Assembly: GCF_032854445.1 (NCBI RefSeq)
Contig: NC_088295.1
Span: 69,841,058 to 69,905,057, forward strand
Direction of reading: 5' to 3'
Length of the DNA: 64,000 nucleotides
DNA from: Liolophura sinensis
Lineage: Eukaryota > Mollusca > Polyplacophora > Chitonida > Chitonidae
The position numbers were made by a program, and so were the translations under genes. Under the pieces are notes generated by a model. That model saw only the letters and a list, made by a program, of their open reading frames with translations, did no database searches and was not told where the DNA came from. The first letter of the stretch is position 1; each line of letters begins with the position of its first letter. Below are positions 24,680-36,466 of the stretch, one piece after another.

Positions 24680-26035
24680 AAGCATTTCGTTTTGTTGTCA
24701 TAAAATGCACTAACCAGATAAAGAATCATTATTTCCTAAGTAACGTTCGGAACAAATGCGTCAGAGTTTTATTACAGAAACTCATGGACAAAATATGCTC
24801 TGAAGGGCATAGCAGTCAATTATTATGCTGGCCTTAGAAGAACATACAACTTTGCGACATTGGAGGAAATTCTTCTCTGTCACAACGATCCAGTGCAACC
24901 TGTGCCTTTACCAGCTAACCCTTGGTTGAAGCTGGGGATAGATATCGCATGACCACACAATTCTCACGAGAAACCGTTTGCAATTATACTGATGAATGAA
25001 TGGCAAAACCTTTATTTGTCACATGGCGGAAGCTGGGGATAGATAGCGTATGGTCAAGTCATTCCCATGAGTTAGCCATTACGCTGATAGATTACCATGG
25101 CAAATGATCAGGGGATTAATTTACACAAAGTACTACAACAGAATCGATAATTCACTGTCTGACGTCTGCTTTTCTCGTGAAGGAATCCGCGAGAATGGTG
25201 TGCCGGGTAACGGATCGCAGTTCGGTTTGGATGGATTTAAAACGTTTCTTAAAGATGCATCAAACACACTCATCTTGCCATTTATCACCCTGTACGTAAT
25301 GGAGAAATGGAACGTTTGAATAAAGTTCTTAATGAGGCTGTCCAACATTAAGATTGTTGGACAACTAGTCAAAAAGTCAACAAGAGGGTTTTTTTAGCTG
25401 TGTACAACAGATTTGCACCCAATATCACAACCGAAGTTGAACCTTCATGATCGTCACATGAAAACAAGGTTTGGCCTCACTACCAAGATTTTCATTTAAA
25501 CAGAAAATGAATCGAAACGATAAGTACAAATGCGTTGAAAACAAAACAGGGGAAAAAAGGACTGCATATATACTTTTAAACCAGGTGATTCAGTCGGAGT
25601 TAAGACAACTCTACATGTTCAAAAGCGTAAAACTATGTTTTTTTTATCTCATACAGATAACTTATATTATAGCTGATGGGAAAATATGGAATGGTCAGAG
25701 ATCAACCAAGACAAACATTTCTTCTCCAACCGAATGCATCAGAGAACAAGACAAGTGGATTTAACTATACCCAAAAGCCGACTACAAGGTAGTGCAAAAC
25801 GTGTTAGATATCCTGACAAATGAAACTAGTTTACCTTTCAGGGATAAGCCGTCCATTTATCATTTCTGTTAACCAGTTCTATGATCTTCCTGAAGCGAAA
25901 TAGAGCTAATGGATTTATTTTTATTCCATGGAATTTGGACACGGAAACAGGCAGCCGTATTACAGTAAGTCTGTTTGTCTCTCAGATCTATTGGCTTACG
26001 CCAACGGCTATGGGCTGGGAGAATGTTGTGAAAGT
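24680..26035 (+). pseudogene. Decayed Ty3/gypsy-type integrase, copy M
   Basis: This is the same relic as at 18865-20255. The PVPLPANPWL-type linker is at 24881-24946. A stretch near 25200-25260 (GSQFGLDGFKTFLKDA) fits the region of the catalytic core around the second acidic residue, although the expected Asp-Asn is altered to Gly-Asn here. NGEMERLN is at 25298-25321, reached only after a frameshift. The C-terminal part (about 25560-25720) is badly damaged. The two relics differ by many substitutions and small indels, so neither is recent. No product is expected. Confidence 0.72.
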
Positions 26036-28103
26036 ATCTTTCAAGATTTATCTTAGTATCAGACTTTGTTTATTTTTGTTTTATCTGGGCTCATTTTCTA
26101 GTAACTAAAACGCTTTTAATTTGTAATTGTTGTATATTAGAGCATGAATTCTTAAACAACAAAAATCCACACATTCTCGAGTTTATGAGATGTCTTCATT
26201 AATTCTTCAGAAACCAAACCAATTAATAAAATTATAGACGTACAGAAAGACGTAAGAAACCCACTGACCGGCATCCTGACCCATTACATTCATATTTATA
26301 TGTATATTTATATGAATGCTTCAAGTGTATTAGCCCGCCAGATTCGGATTTACAAACAGTACGTTCAAATGGTAGCAACAGTTCCCATTTTAACAACAAA
26401 GCTCCAAAGCTGATAATGTTCTTGAGTGTTCACAGAATACTATCATTGTTTCCACAGTTCATCCTGTGAACTAATTCGTTTGGCAGTGATGTGTTTGTGT
26501 TTACCACATTTTTTGTTTTCTTGTTTGTAACAGACACTCCTCTGCATGAATGATCTGTGGAACGCTCCTGGTCATAGATTCCAGGAAACCGCATGACCTT
26601 TAGCTATTCATTACCCTTTAATTTAGAACATATTCTATATGATCGCATGTGTGGATAAATTGGTACGCCTACAAATTATGAGGGCTGTTAAAAATCTTAT
26701 GCTTCAAGGAAAATTGATGAACTTCAAACCAACAACATGCTCGTGTCCTGGATTGCATGGCAATACCCGAGACAGCTGTGGGAAATTGCCATTATCAAGT
26801 GGATATGATTGTCAGTTTTGACACTTCCCACTTGTAATGAAGCTGTTAAACACGAGGCGGCGTAACTATAGTGACCTAGAGCTGAACCAGTAACAATTAA
26901 TGTTGCATAGAAGCCTGTTTAGTGTTAACAGACAAAACATCAGAGCGACATCTGAACCTGTGAATATGGAATATATTAAAAAGGCTATGACTATTATGAT
27001 AGTAAACTGACCATACTTTTGTGTACAGCAGTCCTTCATACAAATTCTCTTCTACTACGCTTTGAATCATCTTACAGGTGAAGGTTTAGACCTATAACTC
27101 CACTAAAATATTTCTCAGTCGAGATTTCTCACCATATGACACTTTGGTAAAGCTGGCGAGACGGTTTGGCGGCGGACTGATAACCAAGTCGCACTGTTCT
27201 CAGTCTGTCTAAATAGATAGACCTGGTGGAGTTTCCGGGCTTAATTAATTACATGTATGTAGTAAAGGTCTAGTTTGTGCGTGTAGCACAATTCGCACTT
27301 GCTACTAGTGATTCAAAGCGGTAGCAGCATTGTGGATGAGATATATAACGAAATGTTTAAGAACTGGATTATTGAGTTTGCATGAGCATGCTTCTCTGTG
27401 CCTAAAAGACAGCAAGGTTATACTTTAAAAGTAGCCTTTACCTTGAATGTTTTAAGAAACAAAGAGGAGTTTCTTTATATTCCAATGTTCGAACCACGTA
27501 ACCAGATATGATCCTTGATTGCTGCTTGCATGGAATATGTAAACAGCATTGCTACCCCCAACTGATGTGGACAGATTGACACATGTCTACGAAATACTAA
27601 AAGAGCACCAGGCATCATCATTCAATATCACCACAGAATCGGATTATCGACATGGTAAAGGCAATGGTATCGTGTGAAATCCTTTTTTGTTAAATCAACC
27701 ATTAACAACTTCCAGCTTTTCCCTTTTGATGGCTTGTTTGGTTAGCTTTCTTTATCGAATTTAGGGATTAGTCAGTATGTAAACTTTGAGAAGCCATCAA
27801 CGCTGAAAACATTCTGGGAACAACATGTCACTACGATTCATCAAATCAACACATTAATTCAACGTCGACATAAGTCTGATAACTGTTTAAAGAGTCCACA
27901 TTCGCGAAATTGAGAGCTAACATTTATATTTCATCTATTTGAAGGTGAGTGAATTATTCTCCTTTATATGCGGAAAACATCGCCTGTACATGTGACATTC
28001 TCAAATGTGCCTTTTATTTCACCATGAGAATTTCGACCGATACATTGTTTCAGATAAACAAGGAACACCTCTATGTCTGAAGTGCCGACACATAAATGTA
28101 TGG

Positions 28104-28360
28104 ATGCTCGGATTTTTTACTTCCGCATTTGACGACGAGAAGTCATTCTGTGTGTGTGAAGCATCATGCCGAAGACACCAGATATGACATCTCACATTAT
28201 ACTGAAACCTGGACAACCAAATCTATTTTCTTGTTCTAACCTCTCAGTGTTGATGTCATTTTTCAAGAAAGACAGCAACAAATACCACTTTAATCTTTAG
28301 TATGGCCCGACCGCGCTTTGATCCCAGGTCTCCCGAAGCGGACAATCAAACCACTAGGAC
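28104..28360 (-). mobile_element. tRNA-derived SINE, family S3 (in copy M)
   Basis: A minus-strand copy with GACGACGAGAAGTCATTCTG, CACATTATACTGAAAC, TTCTAACCTCTCAGTGTTGA and a head region GATCCCAGGTCTCCCGAAGC. It sits at the same place as the S3 copy of copy L (21081-21393). Confidence 0.85.
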
Positions 28361-28393
28361 AAAAAAAAAACACCAATCAAATAAATAAATTAA
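28361..28393 (+). mobile_element. 3' tail fragment of family S1 SINE
   Basis: An A-rich tract followed by ACACCAATCAAATAAATAAA, which is the S1 3' end without body or head. It abuts the S3 SINE and may be a severely 5'-truncated insertion. Confidence 0.65.
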
Positions 28394-29756
28394 CAATGAA
28401 CGATCTATAACTGTCCAGGCGTAACAAGTATTGATCAGACTGTCTTCTAGCTGGCGTTATATAATATCGACATCAAGATTTCCTTGCATTGGCGTTTTAG
28501 TGCAAGAGAGAAATGAAAACCCGATCAGCAAGGTAAAATGTGATAAGAGGATAGCAGTGATATAAATCTTCATTATCGTTGATAGTTGCGTGACCATTCA
28601 CCTCTGATGTCTGCAATGTTCCTCTGCTCTGGGGTGTCTCTTTGGATCGATTCGCTGCCGAACAGACCTCAAACGTACGCGCTTTCACAAGTACATCTTT
28701 CACCTGAATACACTTAAAGTCTTGTTGACGGTATACACAAGGCTGAACCTACGCCAAAACTGACATATTTTCTTTTGGTAGTCTAATCCTGATATTCCAA
28801 AATAGGACTCCCTTCACCAGGCGTCAGGCGGACTCACCTTCCTCAGTAATTTGGCTCATAATTTCATCTCAAGCGTTTAAACAAATCATCAGTGACGGCA
28901 GGATATACAAGGGTCGATATTGCCTAATCTTGTCGAAGATTGTTAGGCTTGCTTCTCACGCCACAATGTTCTGCTAAGGTGTTATAAGTCTATAAGTGTT
29001 TGATCATTCCGCACACTCGCTTGCTTGATGATGGATAACTACGGATTACCCAACCGATCATTCAGCGATCTATCTGATACCTTATCAGCTGCCTCAGTCC
29101 AGCGTTTGTAGTTAACCATTCTCATCCACCCTGTAATTAGCTCTTCAAACAATTACCGAATGTCAAAAATTTGTCATTGATTTTGGTCTCCATATTGTCA
29201 GATTAACCCAGAAGGGAAGCCCACTGTGTACTTACACGTATATGTGATCAATGACTTAAAGAGAAGCTCATGTTTAGTTATCATTCAAATGACTGCTTCA
29301 AACAGTCCTACTTGCCCGTCCGTGTCTGGAATGAAAAAGAATAGGACCTCAGCCTTGCAGTCTACGAACCTAGAGCTATCCCATTGTGAACAGTATAGAC
29401 CCTTCTCATATACACAATAAGTTTATCCTCGATAGGAGTATAGCCCAGTGATGCTCAATAAGAATCATATATTGTGTCTTGTTCGACTATGACGACTGCC
29501 GGTGTTCGATGGAGCTTCTTCACAGGTGACTGTATTCCACATGATTGGACAGCCCTGCTGTGTAGTTAAACATTTAAAAGACGTTTTTGACATGAAAGGA
29601 CAGTGTATCAGAACTATATTAAAAGTGGTCATGGAGTTTTAACTACATTTTGTTTTCATAACTGGTTTTAAACTACGTACAAAAGTTGTTTTCAACTTAG
29701 ATGTTATTATTCACATATCTTTAGTCATATTTATTCTAAATTGTTCTAACTTGTTC

Positions 29757-29834
29757 TCACCACGTCATGTCTGAATACTGCCAGTGTGGCGTTAAACCCC
29801 ATTCATTCATCCATCCATCCATTCATTCATTAAA
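29757..29834 (+). mobile_element. SINE 3' end fragment, family S4, with (ATTC/ATCC)n tail
   Basis: It contains ACTGCCAGTGTGGCGTTAAA followed by CCCC and imperfect (ATTC)n and (ATCC)n repeats. Equivalent fragments end copy L (about 23925-23965, tail lost) and copy R (33347-33416). The same family appears on the minus strand at 55700-55775. Confidence 0.7.
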
Positions 29835-30021
29835 TGATTTAATTGCCCATCCTGATACAATATTCTAGACCTATACCTTTCAAACATCTACGCTTGCCCG
29901 CTGATTGGCTCTTCCGTGTGGTCACCATACCTTGGACCTTCTACTGAAATAATAACACCTTTCGTACAAAGTGCCTTGGCCTCAGAGAGTTAGTCTGGTG
30001 GGCGTGACATTTTTGATTTAA

Positions 30022-33000
30022 TCCAATGTTAAGTTAAGAGAAGAGATGGCTAAGAGATGGAGTTGTCGGTCTACGCTGGTAATACACTATGTCTGGGTAG
30101 GCCACCTGCTGTCTTTGGGATAGAAATCCAACGAGGTAGCAGTGTATAGCTATGAACAAAGAAAGACCTAAAGTATGGGAACGTGTAATTTTCTAATATT
30201 TAAGTGTTTAAATGAGCAGTTTCAACACAACCTTCAGGTAAGTTGACAAGAGGACTGTGTCTTATGGTCAATTTTTGAACATTTGCCGACCAGCACACTG
30301 TCTTCGCTGCTCTGGTTTTACTCTATAGGGTGCAAGTCCTTTTATTTTACATGTATTCTATCCGCACTTTGGGGACATACCGGTTGAATGGCTTTACTCC
30401 ACATCGGCAGTATTTCAGATATTTGGTGGTGAACTTGCCACGCACGATATGTAAATAAGGAGAAAATAGCAGTCACGCACATCTCTTGGAAATATATATT
30501 CGTTCTTGGAAAATGCTTTAATTTGTTCGTGTATTTTGTTATTGAATCTTGGTGAACTGTTCATGCGAGAGGGACAGGACCGAGTAGTTATGATGCTTGC
30601 CTTTTCATAAAAAACACTAACCAGATGAAAATTATTATTTCATAAGAAAAGTTTGGAACAAATGCGTCAGAGTTTTATTACAGAAACTCATGGACACAAT
30701 ATGCTCTAAAGGGCATAGCAGTCAGTTATTATGCTGGCTTTAGAAGAACATACAACTTTGGCGACACTGGAAGAAATTCTTCTGTTTGCATTTAACAACC
30801 ATTTAACAACTTCCAGCTTTTCCCTTTTGATGCGTTGTTTGGTTAAGCTTTCTTTATCGAATTTAGGGTTTAGTCAGTATGTAAACTTTGAGAAGCCATT
30901 AACGCTGAGAATATTCTGGGAACAAGATGTCACTACGATTTAACAAATCGTAAAACACATAAATTCAACGTCGACATAAGTCTGATAACTGTTAAAGAGT
31001 CCACATTCGTGAAAATTGAGACAAAACATTTATATTTCAACCATTTGAAGTGAGTGAATTATTCTCCTTTATATGCGGAAAACATCGCCTGTACATGTGA
31101 CATTCTCAAATGTGCCTTTTATTTCACCATGAGAATTTCGACCGATACATTGCTTCAGATAAACAAAGAACACCTCTGTCTGGGACTATGTTGATAGCTG
31201 CGTAAATCTTGACCTCTGAAGTCTGCAATGTTCCTCTGCTCCGAGTTGTCTCTTGGGATCAATTCGCTGCCTAACAGACCTCAAACGTACGCGCTCTCAC
31301 GAGTACATCTTTCACCTGAATACACTTAAAGTCTTGTTGACGTATACACAAGGCTGAACACACGCCAAAGCTGACATCCTTTCTTTTGGTCGTCTTATCC
31401 TTGATATTCCATGAGAGGAATCCCTTCACCGGGCGTCATGTGGTCTTACCTTCCCCATGGTAATTCGGCTCATATTACCTCAAGCGTTTAAACAGATAAT
31501 CAGTGACTTCAGGATATACAAGAGTCGATATTGCCTAATCTTGTCGAAGACTGTTAGGCCTGCTTCTCACGCCACAATGTTTCTGCTAAGGTGTTATAAG
31601 TCTAACCTCTTGACCCTATATCAGTCTTTATATATCTGAAACTGTTTTTGCTGGATGCACTTTTCTTCACAGCACAAATGCACTTTTCCTTATGCTTCTG
31701 ATATCTCGTTCGTTTGAAAATCTGTTCATCTCGCCAGATGCGCTCTTTTCTAACTGAATAGGAATCATTGATACATGTTTGATTTTCATTTACATTCCTT
31801 TGTCACCTATTTGTCACTAAAGTAATACTCAAACATATATAGTTTTTTAAAAAAGCATTGGTGACAACAGAAACTAATGAGGGTTTTATAACGCACCATC
31901 CTTATCTACAGCACAACGTATACAGTTGGGCAGTAGGTGTTATATATGGGACATTTATAAAGAAATACGTTTCATGGTTTTCTGATTAATTCATATTTAA
32001 GCAGTGATTTAAAGAGGAATTTTAATCAGCAGTATTTCAATTAGGGCAGCAATTTGTTCCATTCTAATCTTATAATGTCTAATTATGTTTTCAAGACATA
32101 GTAGCCCACTTCTTTCCCGTGTCACATGTCTTTATTCTAACCCCTTATCACACGTTTATGTGTGAAAGGAAATCTTGTTTTGTAGCGTATTCGGGAATGA
32201 CCAGATGTCCGATGACTGCACATTGTTCTGTCGGTGTTTTGGTAGTAACCGGCCGTGCTTTGGCGTATTTTCAGTTTTTGTGTACTGACAGAACTTCAAT
32301 GTATCAATATTCAATGCTGTGAATATTGGCACCTTAGGCCCCTGAGAAACAACTCTCAGCACTGTTTGATCATTCCGCACACTCGCTTGCTTGATGATGG
32401 ATAACTACGGATTACCCAACCGATCATTCAGCGGGCTGTCTGATACCTTATCAGCTGCCTCAGTCCAGCGTTTGCAGTTAACCATTCTCATCACCCTGTA
32501 ATTAGCTCTTCAAACGATAACCGAAGGTCATAAAGTTGTCATTGATTTTGGTCTCCATATTGTCAGATTAACCAGAAGGGAAGCCCACTGTGTACTTCCA
32601 CGTATATGTGATCAAGAAGAAGCCCATGTTTAGTTATTATACAAAATGACTGCTTCAAACAGTCCTATATGCCGGTCCGTGTCTGGAATGAAAAGAATAG
32701 GACCTCAGCCTTGCAGACAATCTACTAACCTAGAGCTATCTCACTATGAACATCATGGACCCTTCTCATATATGAAATATGTTTTGTGCATGATAGGAGC
32801 ATAGCCCAGCGTAGATCCCTTGTGATCTCAGTATGAATCAAATAAAGGGAAGTCCGTTATTCACCTACATGACTCCTTTAAGTATTCCTATCCCCGTATG
32901 TGTCTGGAATGAAAAGAATAGGACCTCAGTCTTCTAGACAATCTACAAACTTAGAGCTCCCCCACAGTGCATCTGGTGAACAAAATGGACCCTTCACATT

Positions 33001-33420
33001 AAGAAACTAAGATTGTCCTCTAAAGGAGCATAGCCCCAGCGTGGGTCTTTTGTGATGTTCAGTATGAATCATATATTGTGTCTTGTTCGACTATGACGAC
33101 TGCCGGTGTTCGATGGAGCTTCTTCACAGGTAACTGTATTTTACATGTATTCTACAGCCCTGCTGTAGTAGTTAAACATTCAAAAGACGTTTTTGACATG
33201 AAAGGACAATGTATAAGAATTATATTAAACGTGGTCGAGTTTTAACTAAATTTTGTTGTCATAACTGGTTTTAACAGCGTCCAAAAGTAGTTTTCATCTT
33301 AGAGGCTATTATTCTCATATTCTAAGTCATAACTGTTTCCTTGCTCTAACTTGTTCTCACCACGTCATGACTTAAATACTGCCAGTACGGCGTTAAACAA
33401 CATTCATTCATTCATCATAC
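30022..33420 (+). repeat. Tandem locus, copy R
   Basis: Order of blocks: D (30022-30590), a short remnant of the integrase flank (30595-30790), block A (30793-31182), block E first part (31200-31610), an insertion of about 745 bp (31611-32355), block E last part (32356-32450), block C (32452-33346) and an S4 SINE tail (33347-33416). The S3 SINE and most of block B are missing. Inside block C a stretch of about 200 bp is itself duplicated (about 32640-32842 and 32862-33072). Block A is about 94% identical to copy M by eye, so these two copies separated most recently. Confidence 0.85.
31611..32355. other. Insertion of about 745 bp in copy R, type unknown
   Basis: Copy M reads directly from GGTGTTATAAGTC to GTTTGATCATTCC across this point, whereas copy R carries about 745 extra bases. 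I find no clear terminal repeats or target duplication, and the frames inside (up to 74 codons) have no motif. It may instead be sequence lost from copy M. Confidence 0.5.
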
Positions 33421-33654
33421 AATTTAATTGCGAAGGAAATAAGAACGGCTTTGTGCCCGAGAAAACGGGGCCAGTGAGACTCTTTTACAGAGACAAATCT
33501 CCAAACCTGATAGAATATTCTAAATGTAGGCCCTATACCTTACTCATATCTAAGCTTTCCAACTGATTGTCTCTTCCGTGTGGTCAGGATACCTCAGCCT
33601 TTCACAGAACTGATAACACATTTCGTGCATATCAAAGTGCCATGGTCTGAGAAG

Positions 33655-33882
33655 CGCTGGTAATACACTATGTCTGGGTGAGGCCGCCTGCTGCCTTTGT
33701 GATCGAGATCCAACGAGGTAGCAGTATATACAGCTATGAAGGCAGCAGAGCCATCCAACAGCACTTGCGATTAGTGGGACGCTTTTTCCGATTAATGGTT
33801 TTGGTTTTATGCCCAGAGGGAAACATGTTCCAGTCGATCGTCCCCTAAAAAAAATCCGATAAGCCGGCCCTCTATATATAAA
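33655..33882 (+). repeat. Tandem locus, partial fourth copy (block D only)
   Basis: It contains GGTAATACACTATGTCTGGG, GATCCAACGAGGTAGCAG, a GGGAAACATGTTCCAGTCGA stretch and TCCGATAAGCCGG, matching block D at about 24010-24235 and 30080-30150. The similarity then stops, marking the right edge of the multiplied locus. Confidence 0.8.
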
Positions 33883-36187
33883 ATATATACCTGAGGCTAA
33901 TGGCCTTCATGGGTATGCGTGTACACCCCTCTGTTAATACCTCCCTCCTTTAAACATCTTGGTGACCCAGGTATCACAGAGCCAATGAAATGTCTCAAAT
34001 GCCTTCGATAAGGAAATACATACACAGAATATGTGACCCGATTTAAGCTCTTAAGACTTCGCCTGTGAGTTGAGCATAGACCGGGGCACGAGATTGACAA
34101 AGGGGCTATCGTACATGTACGTTGATGCTTGCATTCTCAGTGAGACTGAATTATAAGATATACTCCACATACTAAGCATTGTTTGTCATTGTCACCTTTC
34201 ACGTCGAAGTTATGGCTTTCAAACTTCTTTCTGCAATATTCAGCTTCTATTCATTCATTTGATTTGCTAAACGTTAAGGCGGTGCTGAACGATTCACAGC
34301 AAAATTGGAGCCAGTACATTGTAATCCTTTTTCTCTGAAAAATTAATATCAAAATTTACATGCTTTGGGACAAAGTCCAGCGATGTTGAGTAGTGACAAA
34401 TGTATATTTTGTCGTTCGTATATCATTTGTCAGCCGAAAGGTGACGTTCAAATTTGATTAAACAATAAATAAATACAAAAAATTGGTCGCTATAGAAACT
34501 GTGTTTAGAGATGGCATTTTTCGAATGGCCCGATACCTTGTTTATACGGTGATAATGGACATTACGATAGATTGTTTCTTCCTGTAACAATCAGTTGCAC
34601 TGATTTTACAAAGTGTGTCAATCAGTAATGCTTTTAGGACACTGACGTCCCGGTGAAAAAAAAGAGAGAGCAACTCATAATGGCTTTCAGAAAAAATAGA
34701 TAATAATGTGATACACGCTGTTTCATCATGGCAGAAAAACAAACGTAAGTACAGGTATCACTGTAATTTAACTTAATCTTAACGGGAAAGGCTAAAAACA
34801 AAATGTGTGGTATAATTAACATTGCAATCTTTGTCCATTTTTCTTGTGTTAAAATCCATTCGCAAGCACTGACTGCATAATCGTAAATAAAACAATACTA
34901 TCAATTCAGACCAAAAAATACATCTATCACTTTACGCAGTAAGCGATTTACGCATGTTGTCTAAATGTGTTAAAATGTGTCTAAATCCTTAATTAATTTG
35001 TAGCCAGCAGAAGCCAACGGCAGTGTTTAATACATAAAGTTTGTTCCAAGCCATGTTTATTCCTTTTCAGAATAAGAATGGGTCACTTCATTCACAACTC
35101 CATGTAAATGAAACATCCGTTGTTTTGGTCGAGGTCATAAATTAGTTGGACAGCTATTTTAAACCATAGAGAAATGCCTTTCCCTTCTACTCTAGTTTCC
35201 AGTCAACCCTAGCCACTCCTTTCCCTCGGCTAACCACCACCATCTCCCCTCCCAGTATGCACAGCTTACGCGATTCTTCGCAAAGCCAGACAGGTCGAGT
35301 CGATCTCTTGTCAGCGGTTTGGCCTTTAGTGAAACGCATTATTAGGTTAATTATTAAGGACTGGAGAATTTGTCTGTGAGCTGATCAGTTTCCCCGCCTT
35401 ACATAGTGTACCGTCTGACCTTACATAGGCGTATCCGTAACCTATCCAGGACGCCCGGAACACACTAACAATGTTAATTTGAGATGAACTGAATATAACG
35501 CTGCTACAGATTCGCACGTCTTTGGGAATTTACTACCACATCTACCGAGCGACATACTGTAACTTCTGGTGAAAACGTAAGAGAAGTAGGATAGGCCAGT
35601 CCCGCTTGCTGACAATATTCTGCACACAGGGTGAAAAACAGCGATATTTCTCTTGAATTTTAAATGTCGTAATTTTGCAGGTTATTAAATAGAAAATAAG
35701 ATGGCAACTGGAAGTGATCCTTCTCCCTATACTCCTTACATGCATAGCTCTCTGCGTCCGTTTTACATCCACTAGCAAATTTTGTACAGAAATCTTGAAC
35801 ACCTAGGCCAGTGAGGCAGGAAGTGATATTAGAAAACTTAGAAAAAAAACCTGTATCAACCTTTGCTTCCAATAATATTTTATGTACATGCATTTACGTT
35901 ATCTAAATTAAGCACAACACATTTCCAATCAACACCTGAAAAGTTTTATTGATGAATGCTGATTTAATAGCTCAGCGTGAGGAACCCCGTGGCGAGTGTT
36001 ATGTATGACTATTTAACGTCTTCATGTACTGTTAGTCTGCGGACCTTTGTGAAAGCATAACAGGCCCTGTTATATATGTACAGCGCGGACCTGATGGAAA
36101 GCACCTTGTTCAATGCTCTGTTTATTTAATTGGCTGTTCATTGGCTGTTAATTCTGTGTTTAAAAATAGTTGAATCCACCTGGCACG
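33883..36187. other. Unassigned AT-rich sequence
   Basis: No gene or known repeat is recognised. Several minus-strand frames of 60-86 codons around 34542-35893 lack motifs. Confidence 0.4.
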
Positions 36188-36195
36188 TATATAAG
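36188..36195 (+). promoter_or_regulatory. TATA-like box upstream of the hairpin leader
   Basis: TATATAAG stands about 60 bases before the first leader hairpin and about 670 bases before the SGNH start codon. If used, transcription would begin near 36215-36225, placing all three hairpins in the 5' leader. This is inferred from sequence only. Confidence 0.35.
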
Positions 36196-36249
36196 CCGTG
36201 TTTTCTGTGCAGAGAAGAGGTCGAATCTGATAAAACACAATTGACCAAC

Positions 36250-36279
36250 AACGGCGATACCTTGATTCTGAGGGCCGTT
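36250..36279 (+). other. Leader hairpin 1
   Basis: AACGGC pairs with GCCGTT (6 bp). GATA forms a one-sided bulge, CCTT pairs with GAGG (4 bp including one G-U), and the loop is GATTCT. It is the first of three copies. Confidence 0.65.
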
Positions 36280-36358
36280 TCTGCTCTAGTCAACAATACG
36301 TCACCTTCTCTGATTAAAAACGGTGCATTCTCCGTAATTACCAAACACATATACTAAC

Positions 36359-36388
36359 AACGGCGATACCTTGATTTTGAGGGCCGTT
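36359..36388 (+). other. Leader hairpin 2
   Basis: Same lower stem (AACGGC/GCCGTT), same GATA bulge and same upper stem (CCTT/GAGG) as hairpin 1. The loop is GATTTT. It starts 109 bases after hairpin 1. Confidence 0.65.
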
Positions 36389-36434
36389 TATTCCACAGAT
36401 ACATAATTCCTCCCTACAACTTTATCCCCAACTA

Positions 36435-36466
36435 TATCGGCGATACCTTGATCTTGAGGGCCGATA
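36435..36466 (+). other. Leader hairpin 3 with compensatory change
   Basis: The lower stem is TATCGGC/GCCGATA (7 bp). Relative to copies 1 and 2, one A-T pair has become T-A, so both sides changed and pairing was kept. The GATA bulge and CCTT/GAGG upper stem are unchanged; the loop is GATCTT. Confidence 0.65.

Larger units (their letters stand above)
23966..29834 (+). repeat. Tandem locus, copy M
   Basis: Order of blocks: D (23966-24620), decayed gypsy integrase (24680-26035), about 430 bp absent from copy L (26036-26464), flank shared with copy L (26465-26815), about 870 bp found only here (26820-27690), block A (27700-28085), S3 SINE (28104-28360), block B (28394-28640), block E (28640-29085), block C (29086-29756) and a SINE-like tail (29757-29834). 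A perfect 9-bp inverted repeat CATTCATAT/ATATGAATG lies at 26287-26318 in the copy-specific part. Copy M is the most complete and is closest to copy R. Confidence 0.85.

Noticed and set aside
36250-36279. Theophylline-aptamer-like or known riboswitch motif because of GGCGATACC
   Set aside because: The 3' half of that motif is absent; only a short 5' resemblance.
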